64,000 nucleotides of DNA from Paramacrobiotus metropolitanus. Its lineage: Eukaryota > Tardigrada > Eutardigrada > Parachela > Macrobiotidae. The notes beneath the pieces were generated by a model that made no database searches, had not been told where the DNA came from, and saw only the letters and a program-made list of their open reading frames with translations. Both the position numbers and the translations under genes were made by a program. Positions 43,030 to 56,060 of the stretch are shown here, piece by piece. The stretch covers positions 310,001-374,000 of the forward strand of contig NW_026570300.1 in the NCBI RefSeq assembly GCF_019649055.1, given 5' to 3'. Position 1 is the stretch's first letter; each line of letters starts with the position of its first letter.

Positions 43030-44155
43030 ATGCGCACGCGGTGGCGCAGCTAAATTAGGAAAGCCATTTGTCGCCTTTCCGGAAAATACTCGTAGTAGCG
43101 GCGCTGCTTTTTCCGCCCGTCTAATCAAACTTTCTCACCATTAGCCAACGTCAAGGCAATATGAGGAATGTGCTGCAGTATTTCCGACTGGCTGAACTCT
43201 TGGGCGCATGAGCTGGCATTTTCCAGAAAACAACTGTTCTTTTCGACCATGCAAGGCACGCAGATTTTATGCGAACTGCCTATTGCATAAGTACATATTT
43301 AGATGCCGTAAAAATTACAAGAAAGAGCCGCGAGTGGCGCTGTTCCCGTGACGGACATCAGTGCAAGTACCTGCGTACCGTTTTGACGACGTACATATAT
43401 ACGCTGTTACGTGCTGCTCTACTCTAGTATTGTATGTCGTTAAATTGCCATTGCTATACATATTAAGGAAATGTCCCGGTACTAATGCTTACACATACAC
43501 TAAAGCTTTCGCTTTCGCGCACTCCGAATCACTTTTTTGTAATATTTTATGTCATTCTGAAGCTAGAGGATTTGTAGAAGTATACATTGTTTGCACGCGC
43601 AACATCCGGTTGCCGAGATATGGCGAACTAAAACGGGCGAAAAGTGTAAAAGCATTGCAGTGTGTTACCAAAATTGTTTCAATTTCAAATACTCACAATG
43701 GATGAGCCTCGTCGTCGTAGCTTCGATTCTCTCGTCCAACGAGGGAATAGAAGCCATACGCCGACGACGCCGATATCCACAACAACAGATAAGCCCAGTA
43801 AGGGCGGCAACGGCGGGCCGCCGCTGTAATTGTGCTTTACTGGATTTTGCATATGGACTTCGGACAATCAAGGCTCGTGATTCAATAGGGGAAGCGATCG
43901 CTTCTGCGTCCTCTGGATTCAAGAGGATGGTGATCCCTTCGCATCCCCTCGGCCTGCTGAATTACTTACGTGTGGTACGATGTTAACTGGGGATGACTTA
44001 TCTGCATGTCAATGGGCTGGCCATCTTTAAGTGCTCGCCATCAGCCAGTGGATCGTGAAGTGCAGGTAAGTCGTCAGTCAGCCCGCTTAGGCGTCTTGAT
44101 TGCTGGGATAGCGATTATCGGCATCATCTTATTTCGATGTTAATATTTTGCTATA
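43030..44155. repeat. Duplicated segment D1, copy 1 (other copy 47650-48690)
   Basis: Shares CGCCTTTCCGGAAAA, GCTGCAGTATTTCCG and GATAGCGATTATCGGC with the second copy in the same order. It contains an imperfect hairpin near 43710-43770. An ORF for a small membrane peptide that is open in the second copy is not clearly conserved here. Confidence 0.65.
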
Positions 44156-44346
44156 TTGTAAGAGAAAAACATATTGATGCCTTCATTTATGTTTCAGCGC
44201 CACCAAGTTGTGGTAACCTAGTACAGAATACTAGAAATATGTCACAAATGTAACAATACACAGAGTATGTATATCCGACACACGTAACACATAGGTGAAC
44301 ACTGAACACATAATATATCCGATTCGATTCCGATGTACTTGTATAC
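44156..44346. other. AT-rich spacer
   Basis: No feature seen between segment D1 and the dispersed repeat. Confidence 0.4.
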
Positions 44347-44621
44347 TTTATTGTAACAACAGACTATCTAGCTGCTGTTCTAGTGGGGTGGCGATCAGCC
44401 TTCACCACGATTAAGCGGGTGTTAGGATGAATGGTGGCACGGCCGGCAACGATGCTGGCCGAGGACGCACTTACTGATGTAACACAATTACACAGGTGGC
44501 TCCGATTAGGATGACACTGGTTCATCCCAGGCGGTCAAACGCAACAACGTAACTCCAGGCATGTTAGATGACAAGTGCAAGGCAAGAAACAGAGCAAGGT
44601 TTGGGCAAAAGGTTAGGAGAA
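44347..44621. repeat. Dispersed repeat, second copy of 19722-20096
   Basis: Matches the NR-B intron element without its T-run insertion. It shares the GATGACACTGGTTCATCCCA core. Confidence 0.65.
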
Positions 44622-45289
44622 GATTTACTCGTAGTCAGACTTTGTGTATAGTATTCAAAATTGTTTCCGGCTTCAGACGAATTTGTTAACACACACAATT
44701 TAATGATTTCGCTTTTCACTTGAGGTTCTCACTTTTGGCGGCAACTACAGGGCCGAATGATTACATTATAAACTTCGCTGATTGCAGGCGCCACCGCGGT
44801 TCTAACCTGTTTTCTTATACAGAGTACTCGTAGTCGTGATTTATTAGAATGGATGTTATGAATTACAGAAAAAGCCTGTAACCGCCCAAACCATGAGGAC
44901 GAATAAATATTCCGTTGTTCTGAATAGTTAACCCCCAAAATTTTGCCCGGCCTAGTTTTCTTCAACTTTAGCCAAAACCGTGCACGCCTACCACCCTCAC
45001 GCACTGATGCCATTGCCCACAGTTCCACACTGCGCAATCAACGTGATAGCTTTTCGGCAATAGTGTGTTTCAAGTCTTCTTAAGGGTGAATAGAAATAAA
45101 AACGCAGCTCAAATTATTTTATAAGCTGGTTTAGAAGTGGTAACGTCCTGGCAGCGCTGCTCGCAGTCTCGACCAAAAGGTCATGCATCAATATAAAAAA
45201 TGGCTCAAATTTCTGGAGAGGGGGAATTTTTACTGGTCACTCTTAATTGTACAGTCAGAAAGCTGCTCTTAACAGTCAAATTTTACTAA
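44622..45289. other. Intergenic, no gene seen
   Basis: A minus-strand ORF of about 100 codons at 44.7-45.0 kb has no recognisable features. The next kinesin fragment starts near 45290. Confidence 0.4.
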
Positions 45290-47320
45290 CAGAAAATTTC
45301 GTACGAAATTTCAGTACTCGAAAAATCGCTCGCAAAATGCACGGCAAAAACAGCAGATTCCCAAAAGCAAAAATGAATTATCGTTCACAAACGATTTGAA
45401 GAGATCACCTTGAGAAAGGCAAATTGAAAAAAAAACAGACGGGCGGCGAAACGTAGAAACAATAGTATCTACAGAACGGTTTATTTGATCCATCCACGTG
45501 AAGTCGGAAAGGTCAAATCCGGGGAATCCCTGAAAGGAAAAAATTTAACATTGTTCCAGGACCAGCGCGCGCGCACCGCAGCGCCGGATGTACCGCTGAC
45601 TTTTTGTATCTCCAATGTAAAATGAAGAAGTGAACAGCAGCTGTCGTGCAGTACAAATTAAACGCTGACGTTTATTAATCCCGGATGTTGGCTGCAATGC
45701 AACACCAACCTAGCCGTTTTTGTGGGGGTACCGCGCTGGTTGTAATTGTTTCTTTTTCGTAATCCAGAAATTTAGATTACGTCCGTGACAATGGTCGTTC
45801 GATTGTAATTTGTAAACACACCGAAAGAAACAACATGATCCCCATTAATTCGAAAGAACGTTGGTGTATATTTTGATGTTTCTTCGTACTCAGCGTCGAT
45901 AACCAAAATCATCTTCCGTTGCCGCGTTGTCCAGTGCGTCGGCTAATAAATCCGCTACAACGGCATCCACCGTCCAGTTCGCGTATGCTTTCGCTGAATT
46001 GCGGGCTTTCGCTTGTATCCAGCTCCACATCCAGTAAATTATCCGGCTAATAAAAAATGTATGTAATAGCTACGTTATGGTGCAGAACTGAGAATAAAGT
46101 GATATTTTATTTTTCACATACTTTTCAATAACACTGAAGTACTGAAATTTCAAATGCCGCATCATGAGAACATGTCACCCGTAATCTACGCCATTATGCT
46201 ACGCTTTGCCACTGTGAAACCAGGCGACGCGCTTATTGCAGTTGTTGACATAATTACTTACAAGTTACGACTTACCTCTTCGAATTACCTAACGAGGTGT
46301 TAATTTCTGTCACAACTTTTATGGATAATACCAAGGGCAAATATTAACACTAGAATTACTTGACACTCTCCTTTTCGGTAGTCCAACTCCTTTTCCTATT
46401 TTCCCAGCAATTGCCATCTAGTATTTTTTGACTAATTTCACCCTTACTTTTTTCATTCAGCTTACAGTAATTGTTTTGGTAATCTTTGCTGTTATTAATT
46501 TTAATTGATACATGTGTTATTAGCTTTTTCGCATTTTGTTGCTCGTATAGTCGTATTTACCGATAAGAGTTCATAAATCTCTCGCACTTCCTCTTGCCGG
46601 TATGTAGGAATATCAACGAAGAACGGTGGTCGCGTGATGTCAAAAACTTCGCTACAGTAACCCGGAATCATAAAAAAGGTTCAAGTAAATTCGCAAAATT
46701 TCCCAAATTTCTTCAAGCTTGAAAGTTGGAAGTACCGGACCATCCACGCGTTATTCTACTACGCCACAACACTGTGGACAGTGGACACACCGCCGGCACA
46801 ATTTTATGTCGCATACTTTATTTTTACCGTGACTGGCTTGTACTAACCATAACAGCGCCAGTTATCAAGGACAAATACAAGCCTTATAACATTCGTTAAC
46901 GCTGTCTACCTTCTGCTCGTCCACGCGTTTTATGTAGGCTCCCAGATTGCAGGGACATACCAGAACACTGCTGCCCGTGCCGGTGCAGCATCCGCTGCGC
47001 AGGGCCCAGACTCCAACTCTGACTCTGACTCTGATCATGACTACTCAAAGTCTGACTCTGACTGATCTGAACGTTTCTTAATAGGTTTCTTAGGTTTCTT
47101 AGGTTTCTTAGGTTATTCTTAGGTTATTCTTAGTTTTTCTTAGGTTTCTTAGGGTTTTTAAGTTATTCTTAGGTTATTCAGTCAGAGTCAGAGTCAGAGT
47201 TTGCACAGTCAGAGTAAGACTTTGAGTAGTCAGAGTCAGAGCTTGAGCGCGGGCCGCTGCGCAGTGCCTTAATCAATGGCCTCTTGAGATCCTGCCGTGC
47301 TTTCGAATATGCCCGCTTAC
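45290..47320 (-). pseudogene. Decayed kinesin-2 3' fragment, copy 3
   Basis: Contains 3' flank (45290-45460), last exon (45485-45535), penultimate exon (45770-46050), IYGLLL exon (46560-46670) and a coiled-coil exon (near 46910-47320) that is interrupted by a short inverted-repeat element. Frames are broken. Confidence 0.7.
47003..47255. mobile_element. 253-bp inverted-repeat element with 9-bp target duplication
   Basis: GCTGCGCAG flanks it on both sides (46994-47002 and 47256-47264). The ends begin GGCCC and are inverted; the arms are built from CTCTGA/TCTGAC hexamer repeats and the centre from TTTCTTAGG repeats. It sits inside the decayed kinesin coiled-coil exon. Nine-base duplications are seen with Mutator-like elements, but the family is not certain. 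Confidence 0.7.
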
Positions 47321-47649
47321 GGCGGTCGGTGGTTTTGTGAACGGGCTTGTATAACGCACATCAGTTTAATACGTTTATTGTAGAATAAAGGCTGTCAGGA
47401 GATGCCACATGCAGAATGTGTAGCTCTTCCATAATTCTTAGTGACCGTGAGCCGTGTTTTCTTGAAAATCTTGGATTTTGTTTTACGTTAAAGTTTTTTT
47501 ATTTTTTTTTGGGGAGACTTTTCTTGGGGAAGCTGTATTGCAGCAAAAAAGCAGTATTAATTAATCGAAAAATCGTATCACTCAGACAGAGTTAATGAGC
47601 GGTACGAAAAGTTTGTTTTGGGTGGTTAGTGGCTACACGTAAACGTTTG
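47321..47649. other. Non-coding spacer
   Basis: No gene or repeat seen apart from T-runs near 47490-47510. Confidence 0.4.
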
Positions 47650-48180
47650 AGAAACGCGCGCGCGGCGACGCATCGAAATTTGGAAAGTCATTTGCCGCCT
47701 TTCCGGAAAACAGTATGTATCGCTGCAGTTTTTCCGCCCTCCTTATCAACCTTTCTCACTATTGGCCAACGTCAACCCAATAGTCGGCAATATGAGAAAT
47801 CTGCTGCAGTATTTCCGGCTGGCTGAACTCCAGTAAACAAAAAGTTGGTTTCACCACAGGCACGAGAGATTTATTCAAACTGCCTACTTCTGACGTACCT
47901 ATGCAGATGCCGTCATAAATTACACGAAAGAGCCGAAGCTGGTGCGGTTCCCGTGACGGGCATTACAGTAATGCAAGTACTAATTGGGAGCTTTTTTGAC
48001 AACGTACAGAGTTCGTATACGCTGTTACGTGCTGCGGTTGTACTATATATCGTCAAATTGTCGGAGCTACTTTGTAGTTTGTACACATTGCACATACAGA
48101 GTACTATGATAAGGGCAAGGGGACAGGTGTCACTTCGTTGCTTGCGTTTTCGTTGATTCAATTCCAAACACTCAGAACGG

Positions 48181-48267
48181 ACACGGGAATTGCACCTGCA
48201 CCGATGTCAACAAGAACAGATATCTGTTGTTGTTGATTTCGGTGTCGCAGGTGCAATTCCCGCGTGT
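48181..48267. repeat. Inverted repeat 1 inside D1
   Basis: CGGGAATTGCACCTGC at 48184-48199 pairs with its complement at 48247-48262. Most of the interior also pairs, around the centre AGATATCT. Confidence 0.75.
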
Positions 48268-48273
48268 AGCGAC

Positions 48274-48345
48274 GTTCCCGTCGTTGCCGCCGCTTCTGAG
48301 TTTATCTACGTAGATAAACCCAGAAGCGGCGGCAACCATGGGAAC
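48274..48345. repeat. Inverted repeat 2 inside D1 (loopless palindrome)
   Basis: The 36-base arm 48274-48309 is followed immediately by its near-perfect complement 48310-48345, centred on CTAC|GTAG. It lies only 6 bases from inverted repeat 1. Confidence 0.8.
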
Positions 48346-48690
48346 GACATTATGGAGACTGTCACTGGTTGTGCTTTACTGGCTTCTGCATTTGCACTTT
48401 GAACAATCAAGACTCTTGGCTCAACAGGGCACGCAAAGGGGTCATCATCGTCTGGAGTCAAGATGATTATGACTCCGTTGGGTCCCCTGTCGAATTACCT
48501 GTGGTACGATGTTTGGATGACTTGTCTTCATCTCAATGGGCTGGACGACTTTATGTGCTCGCAGCCAGCTGATGGAAATGCTGGTATGTCAGTCACTTTG
48601 CGCCGCCTAGGCATTGTGGTGGCTTGGATAGCGATTATCGGCGCCATCGTTGTTTCGAACTTTCGATGTTGATATTTCGTTTCTTATTAA

Positions 48691-49175
48691 AAGACAAACA
48701 TTGATCAGTGATTGATGTGGGTCAAGGGTTTCTTTTATCTGTCGCGCAGACCAATCAGATATTTTCAAAATTCCCGCTTTAATTTGTGTTCTTTCAAATT
48801 AGACTGCGTGAACTGCTGACTAATAATGAGTGTAAATTCAGCAATTCAATTTTTTTGTACCCTTTCGACACAATTTAATTTCTTTAAGGTCCAAAAATTG
48901 CACACCGCTTTCCAGAACTGCAATTTTCATGGATATTCACCAGAATTGCTTTTCTTATTTGCACGTTTTTCAAAACCACGGAATTTTGTTAATCGTAAAA
49001 TCGGTACGAAATTTCAGTACTCGAGATCGCTCACAAAATGCACGGCAAAACAGCAATATTCCAAAAGCAAAACTTAAATATTGTTCACAAAGGATTTGAA
49101 GAGATCACCTTGAGAAAGGCAAATTAAAAAAAAGTCGGGCGGCAAACGTAGAAACCATCATATATACACTGCGAT
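48691..49175. other. 3' flank of kinesin-2
   Basis: The part from about 48880 to 49150 is the sequence that recurs beside each kinesin fragment at 36.8, 39.4 and 45.3 kb, so the duplications included the 3' flank. No gene. Confidence 0.6.
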
Positions 49176-52100
49176 TTATTTGATCCATCCACGCGAAGTC
49201 GGAAAGGTCAAATCCGGCGAATCCCTGAAAGAAAAACAATTCCACGTTTGTTCATGAAAAACACGCACTGGAACTTATCGCCAGCACACATTTCACAAGT
49301 ATGTACCAACAAAAATCCCGTGCAGTACAGATTAATGCTGATATTGAAAAATCGGATGTCACTGAAACGTAACACCAACCTGGCTGTTTTTGTGGGAGTG
49401 CCACGCCGATTGTAATTGTTTTCTTTTTCATAATCCAGAAATTTTGATGACGTCCGAGATACCGGCCGCTCGATAGTAAACACGCTGAAACAAGATGCCA
49501 ATTTATAAGAAAAAGTCGTAGTTTTGAAGTCTTTTCCGTACTCGGCGTCGATAACCAAGTCATCTTCCATTGCCGCATTGTCCAATGCGTCCGCTAATAA
49601 ATCCGCTACAACGGCATCTTCACCGTCCAGTTCGCGCATGCCTTCGCTAAACTGGAGACTTTCGCTCGTATCCAGCTCCACATCCAGCAAATTATCCGGC
49701 TAACAACAAAAATGAATGAGCTACATCGCTACATTACAGGAAACAACAACATCGATGAAAAAAATCTTCCTAATCATTTTCGACAATACCGCAAGTTTAA
49801 ACAGCGTTCAAAAGCAGCAGATCCGCCAGATCGGAGACTTTTCGACTTTTCGAGCTGCGCCATTATACTATGCTACATCCGTGTCAAACTCGATGTTTCC
49901 ATTGCAGTTTAATAAGTCAACATTACTCGTATAACGTGCAGTAGTCCTTCGTAGTGACTAATTTAGTTTTATCAACACAACAACGTACTGCATTTCTTCA
50001 ACTTTATTTTTATCATCACTTTTACGTTATTACCAAGGGCACATACTAACGCTATAATTAATTGACGCTCCCCTCTCTGATCATCCAGCTCGCTTGTCTA
50101 TTTTCCCAACAACCCCAAGTCCTATGTTTGATTGATTTTTATTTTATTTTTCATTCTGCTACATTTTGGTTATTTACTGGCATTTAATCTTCACTATTAC
50201 TTATGTAATTTGATTTTTTCACATTTGTTTACTCGTATTTACCAATAATAATCCATAAATCTCTCGCACTTCCTCTTGCCGGTATGCAGGAATGTCGACG
50301 AATAACGGTGGTCGCGTGATATCCGAAACTTCACTACGAGTACAATAAACAGGGATCATAACAAAATACGGAAGTATATATATGTATGTAAAATTTTAGC
50401 AATTTACATACATATACGCAAATCATACATACGTATATACGATTTTTATATATATACTTATATATATGGGATCGTAACAAAATACGGAAGTCTATATATG
50501 TATGTAAAATTTCATCAATTTTATTTGACTTTTCGCAGCGTTGCCGTTCTTCCTAATTTACTTTATTATTACTTTCTTCCCTTCATTATTACCTAGGTAA
50601 TTCCCAGTCTTGACGCTTTTCATTATAGATAGCCTTTTCCAGAAGCGGCTCCCAGCTGCTTGGTCCAATGAAATGCGTAACCATCGTCCACCTATTTAAC
50701 GATTTGAGTGTATCCCCTTTTTTTTTTACACAATTTGCAAGATATCTTGACCTGCCCGATTAGAAAACATTTAAAATCAGTCTCACATCAGTGCCTCTTT
50801 CTGGCGCAGAACTTCCAGCTGATCGCCGGTATCCTCGTTGAAATGCTGAGCAATATCCTCCTCGGCTTGCAGATCCGTTTGTAAAACAGCCACATGCTGT
50901 TGCAGCTGTCGGGGGAAAAATAAAATTCATAACATTACTGTTCTAAAAAAATAGATATACAGATAGACAAGTGTCGTACAATGTGCAATTTTTATCACAT
51001 ATAATTGTAGGTGCAGGATCCTGTTTATCCGGATAAATATTCCTACAAAATTGATAATAATAACGTACTTTATTGATTCGCAGTTGGATGCTGTCGATAT
51101 CAGACTGGACAATATTGACAGTTGCATTCGCTTCCCGTGCGTCTTCCTGCTCTCGCTGCAATGCCTCCAAAATGGCCTCCTCCCGTTTCTAAACATTTTC
51201 AAAACCGTTGCACACCGCTGAAAGGAATCATTAAAAAATCGGTACATTATGCTCTGCAAATGGTTATAGTATTAGTGCATTAGTTCATACTTGTACTGCA
51301 ATTAAACAAACATCGATCTGTGTCTCCCCGAACAATTGTCTGCGCCATTCTACTACGCCAACACACACCTAAGTTGATACACGACGTCGATGCTGTTTTG
51401 CACTGTGATGGAATTTGCACAGTTAGCTTTATTATTTGAATCATCATGTTTTTGAAAGTACGGAGACAAATACAAGCATTAAAATAAATAAAAATATAAG
51501 ATAAAATTCTTCGAACTCTACCTTCTGCTCGTCCAGTTCGGCACGCGTTTTATGTAGGCTTTCAGATTGCAGGGACATTCGCTCGTGGACATTCCCCTGT
51601 GCCGCGCAGCATCCGCTGCTCAATGGCATCGATTTTGCTCTTGAGATCCTGCCGTTCTGCTTCGCGTTTCCGCAGGCTCTCCTCTTTCACATTCATTTCG
51701 CTGGTTAATTTTTTTCTTCTCCTAAAACAACGAATCACGTGTATTGTCGCATATTTCCGATTACGTACAATTACAGAAATATCTAATACATGTTAAATGG
51801 AAACACACTGAACCGAAAAAGGGCATTCTGGCAATGCCGGTGTATGCGGATTTTTACATTATTACCTCATCGTTTAAGCCGGCATTCTGCAGCATACTGG
51901 CGCGTTCTTGAGCGATTTTCGCTTGTTCTTGTGCGTATAGTTCGCTGTCTAAGTCTTCGTCTTCCATATTTTCTGTAATTATTATTTTTAATTTTTAACG
52001 ATTCAGCCTTTTTTGCCAGACTGGGTGTGGAAATCACGATGAAAGTCGAATAGTTTGGCGGAAATTCTACCTTTTAGCTTTGTGGGTTGCGGTCCCATTG

Positions 52101-55100
52101 GGGAGCGTGAAGCCAGTTTCGCTTTTAGTCTGTAAGTTAAAACAACGCTTTGGTGGCATGTCTTCATAGGTTCGATACCGCAGATGCGTTACAATCCGAC
52201 AATCCATCACAAAAAAATACATACGCTGCTAATTCATCCAGGTATTCGCGCATTTTCGCATCCTTCGGATCCTCATTGATATGCGGAGCATTCTTGATAT
52301 TTTTCGCACGATGTGCATATCTACGCAGAGTGTTTTTGTTTTTTTAAAATTTTTCTATTTTTAGCGCAAAATCTGCATCTGCATCATTGTTTCAAGGATA
52401 TGTTTACCGCAACGTGGAGATGGTTTCGTCTAGATTATACGCGGCCGGCCCAATATTAGCCACCATGATCGTTTTGGAATTGCCGCCCAGTGAGTCTGCA
52501 GAATAAATAAATAATTTCTGCAACCGCTACATCACTTTCAACGTAACAGGAAGATATATTATTGTTACGGCGCTACAAGTTAAATATAGGATTTTTTTTA
52601 CCCAAGTTTTGTACTGGCATAAAGCACCTCAATGGCACTATGTACTTGTGCATGATATGTATTGTGTACGAGTAATCGTAGCATAATGGCTACTGTTGCT
52701 GCGATGTTCTGCTATCTGGTAAAATGCTTGACTTTAGCATATAGTTGAAAATTTTCTAAATTTTTTTGGAGATAGCTTGGGGAAGTTAGAATAGAAACTG
52801 AGAATTTTAATCAAATGAACACAGAAATCGTACCACAGAATCAAAATATAACCACAGTTAATCAGCGGTCCGAAAGTTAACGATATTTCGTCTCAAAGAA
52901 AGCGCAATCAGTGCTATCGCATCAGTGCTACATAATTCGTACAGCATTACCTTGCAACAACCGGGTTAATTTTGAATCGCGATACGGCACATGCGATGAC
53001 TTGTCCACCAGGGCGGTGATGACCTTTCCCAGTGTGGACAGGGATAAATTGATTTGCGTGGCCTCCTTGAAGCGATCGCCCTGCAATAAACAACCGGCGT
53101 CTCATGAATGCGTAACCAATTTCCGGTGCAAAGAAATACAATATTGACAATCAAAACCAGATGCACGTAAGTAATATACCGTAGAATTCGTCTTGGACTG
53201 TTTCTCACTCCCGGCCAAATCCACTAAATTCAATTTGCCCACCCGAATGTGCTCCTTCCCGTCCACGCCCACCACGCCGCATTCAATGTTGACGATGAAG
53301 ATGGCATGCGACCGTGAACTCTGCTCATTCATGTCCGTAGATCTATGCAATCATAAAAATTTAATTTTGTTTGAATTTAAAAGATTTTAAATTTAAAAAT
53401 TTAATTTGTTTTATTGAATTAAAAGACTTTATTTGTTTTTTTATAATTTAATATTTAAAAAAACAAGTTTTCAAGTCCCTAAAAAAGGTTTTAACAAAAA
53501 AGTTATTAATGTTTTAACAAAACAGTTTGTTTTCGTTAGTTATTTTGAATGGACCTGATGGAAATCTGGTCTTATTATGGGAGGCATCAAAAAGTGAGGT
53601 TCTGTATTCAGCAAGCAAGCCATAAAGATGTCATTTCGACCGAGCAAACATCAATATTTACCCAACAGCTCGATTGGCTTGCCCGCGCTCCATCATCTTC
53701 TCCATATGCCGGAGACTTTTCAGTTGGTAAGTTGACAAATTCTGCCACCCAAAAGCAACAGTCGGTCAGGACTTGCAGAGCTTTTTTTTCACAAGTGAAA
53801 TGTTCTTTAGCAAAAAAGTAAAAAAGCGTTCCGAAATGGTTACCTTAATATAAATATCGCCACTGGGCTTCTCCTTGATTTCGATTCTACGATCCCCACT
53901 GTCCTTATCTTTCGTGGCCAGCAGATCTCGTATATCTTCCTGGAATAAGTAAGCCGCGGTGTTTTAAAATTATTGTGATTGTAAATCATCCGAGCAATGC
54001 ACAACATGCAACTGAAAGAAAAATGCTTAATGCGCATATTACCAGATGACATATATATACATAGGTGTACAGACAGAAAACTGTCGTAGAAGAGAGGTTC
54101 GTTGTACGGTCAGAGGATCCGAAATGTTGGTTGCGGTTCTTACAATCATATGTACAGTAGGATATACTCAAATCACAATTTCTTCGTTCATTTTTTAAAA
54201 TTATTTGCCACAACCAGTAGAAGTACAAGAAGAAGAAGAGCAGAATGTTGTATATATTAAAAATAAAGCTTTTCAAACCCATTTCCGTAGCTGAATCAAC
54301 ATCAAACGAAAACTTCATATACGAAAGGACAGCCGGCCTTTGAAATACCGTACACTACGGTTGCTCACTCATTACAGAGAAAAATATTCGGAAGTCGGCT
54401 AAAAAATTACACCCACGCAATACTAGACTCATACATAAGTACATGCTGTACATCCTACATTAGTACAGGTGTTACAGATACTGTAACAGCAAGCCCTGAT
54501 AAATATTATATATTTTTATTTATTATAGATAAATATATACCCGACAGAAAACATTTTGCAAGGATTACAATGACCGATAACTCCTGATTACCTGATAAAT
54601 CTCCAAATACGACGCGGTAACCAGATAATGTTCATTGGTGGAGCGATCGATATACTGGAAAATGCCCTCCATGGCGCGAGGAATTATTCCCGGCTGCTGT
54701 TTACTGCCTGTCGGTCAAAACAACAAAATACACCCACATTTCACGACTGCCACTTTCATTAATTTTTTTAATATTCAAAAAATTCTATTTATAAATTTTT
54801 TGTTAATCAGCGCACCTTGCATGGTGAAGGTCTTGCCGGTTCCGGTTTGGCCGTAAGCGAAGATAGTCCCGTTGAAGCCTTGAAGAACAGCATCCACCAG
54901 CGGCAGCACAGATTCCCGGTAAATGTCCTCCTGTGACGATCTATAGGAACACGCAATTGCAGATGTATTTTAACCGTCACGGACATTCGACACTCCGAGA
55001 CAAGAATTAGACAAATTAGTGAGTGCTTGTGCGAGGATGTTGCCGTGTTGGTCACGTACGTCTGACTGTAAGTGGCGTCAAAGGTGAAGTCTTTCTCGCC

Positions 55101-56060
55101 GGCTGTGTCTTTCTCGGGACGGAGACGGATGGTGCGGGATTTCGAATCCACATCCACGACTCTGTTCCCGATGGAGAAGACAAAAATTAATCGATCGAAT
55201 AATATGAAAAACAATTGGTGCACGGGAAACTGACATCACGGAATATGTTTTGCTTTTGATTAATCAAATTTCCATGTTACCGGAAAAGGTGTGCGTCTTA
55301 TATTCACTAAACAAACGTAGTGTATGGGCATGCATTATCGGTGCCCCTGAACTTCGACAACAACATATCTTATCATACCTTTCGCAATTGCTAAAATCAT
55401 AATGTACATAATCGTGGCGTTAATTTTTTTTGCTTTCGCCAATTCCTTATTGAGTAGTCACTACTCACTGGTCAATGTACTGTAGTCATCATAATCTGAT
55501 CACAATTAGCGCTGAATAGTGAATACCTATTTAAACTTGTCGGCAGTTAATTTGTACAGAAATCAGCTTTTATTAAACATAACGACGTACCGCGCAAGCT
55601 AGGCGCAGTTTCGTAAATACTGTACAACTAATTAACAAAATAATTATTATAGTAAATAGGTATTATTAATGCAGTAATTACTATTAGTAGCGTCACTACT
55701 CACTAGTGTCGCACTTTTGTCAGCTGGTACTTGGTTGTTGGTACAAAATGTTGGAAATCACAAACGGTATAATTCTTGAAATCGTATTTTATTATTTTAT
55801 ACGATTTCAAGAATTACTTCCACATAACAAAAGAAACAACCCGCCGAAGGCAGACTCATTCCGAAATCCGAATTATACTGCCAATAAACATTTCTGAAAA
55901 TATTCTAAGGAGTCGAGTACGTATCAAAATACGGTGTAATATGTTTAAAAACTGGGTACGGGCAAGAGCGAGCTTACTGAGCAAATCCAGCGGCGATCTC
56001 CTTATCGCTCAGCGGACGGCAGCGCACGATCACCTTAACCGATTCGCGTTTATTGGCCAT
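49176..56060 (-). CDS. Kinesin-2 motor subunit (KIF3A/B-like), 18 exons
   Basis: Plus-end microtubule motor used in ciliary and vesicle transport. Exons in transcript order: 56060-55978, 55161-55060, 54940-54816, 54707-54592, 53939-53844, 53741-53662, 53342-53180, 53080-52951, 52495-52408, 52320-52225, 52129-52071, 51972-51866, 51721-51522, 51188-51069, 50905-50787, 50333-50243, 49699-49380, 49224-49176. About 713-717 residues. Motor motifs: VKVIVRCRP at the start, P-loop GQTGTGKT, switch I NEQSSRSH, switch [10 protein letters not shown], neck linker [15 protein letters not shown] coiled-coil stalk follows ([17 protein letters not shown]), then a tail with [12 protein letters not shown], ending FPTSRGWIK. 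Oddity: exon 13 needs a longer exon 12 donor (11 bases further) or a 1-base correction at its start, plus a 1-base correction near 51602. Otherwise all phases agree. Four decayed partial copies lie downstream. Confidence 0.9.

Larger units (their letters stand above)
47650..48690. repeat. Duplicated segment D1, copy 2
   Basis: Homologous to 43030-44155. Near its end the plus strand encodes MSVTLRRLGIVVAWIAIIGA, a possible single-pass membrane peptide ending at 48672. Its frame is not preserved in copy 1, so I do not call it a gene. Confidence 0.6.

Noticed and set aside
48463-48672. Plus-strand ORF with a predicted membrane helix in segment D1
   Set aside because: The paralogous segment at 43-44 kb does not keep the frame, and there are no splice partners or homologues I recognise.
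50380-50530. TATATATGTATG-rich stretch examined as a CRISPR or satellite array
   Set aside because: It is a short AT-rich duplication in a kinesin intron, without regular spacers; CRISPR arrays are not expected in an animal nuclear genome.
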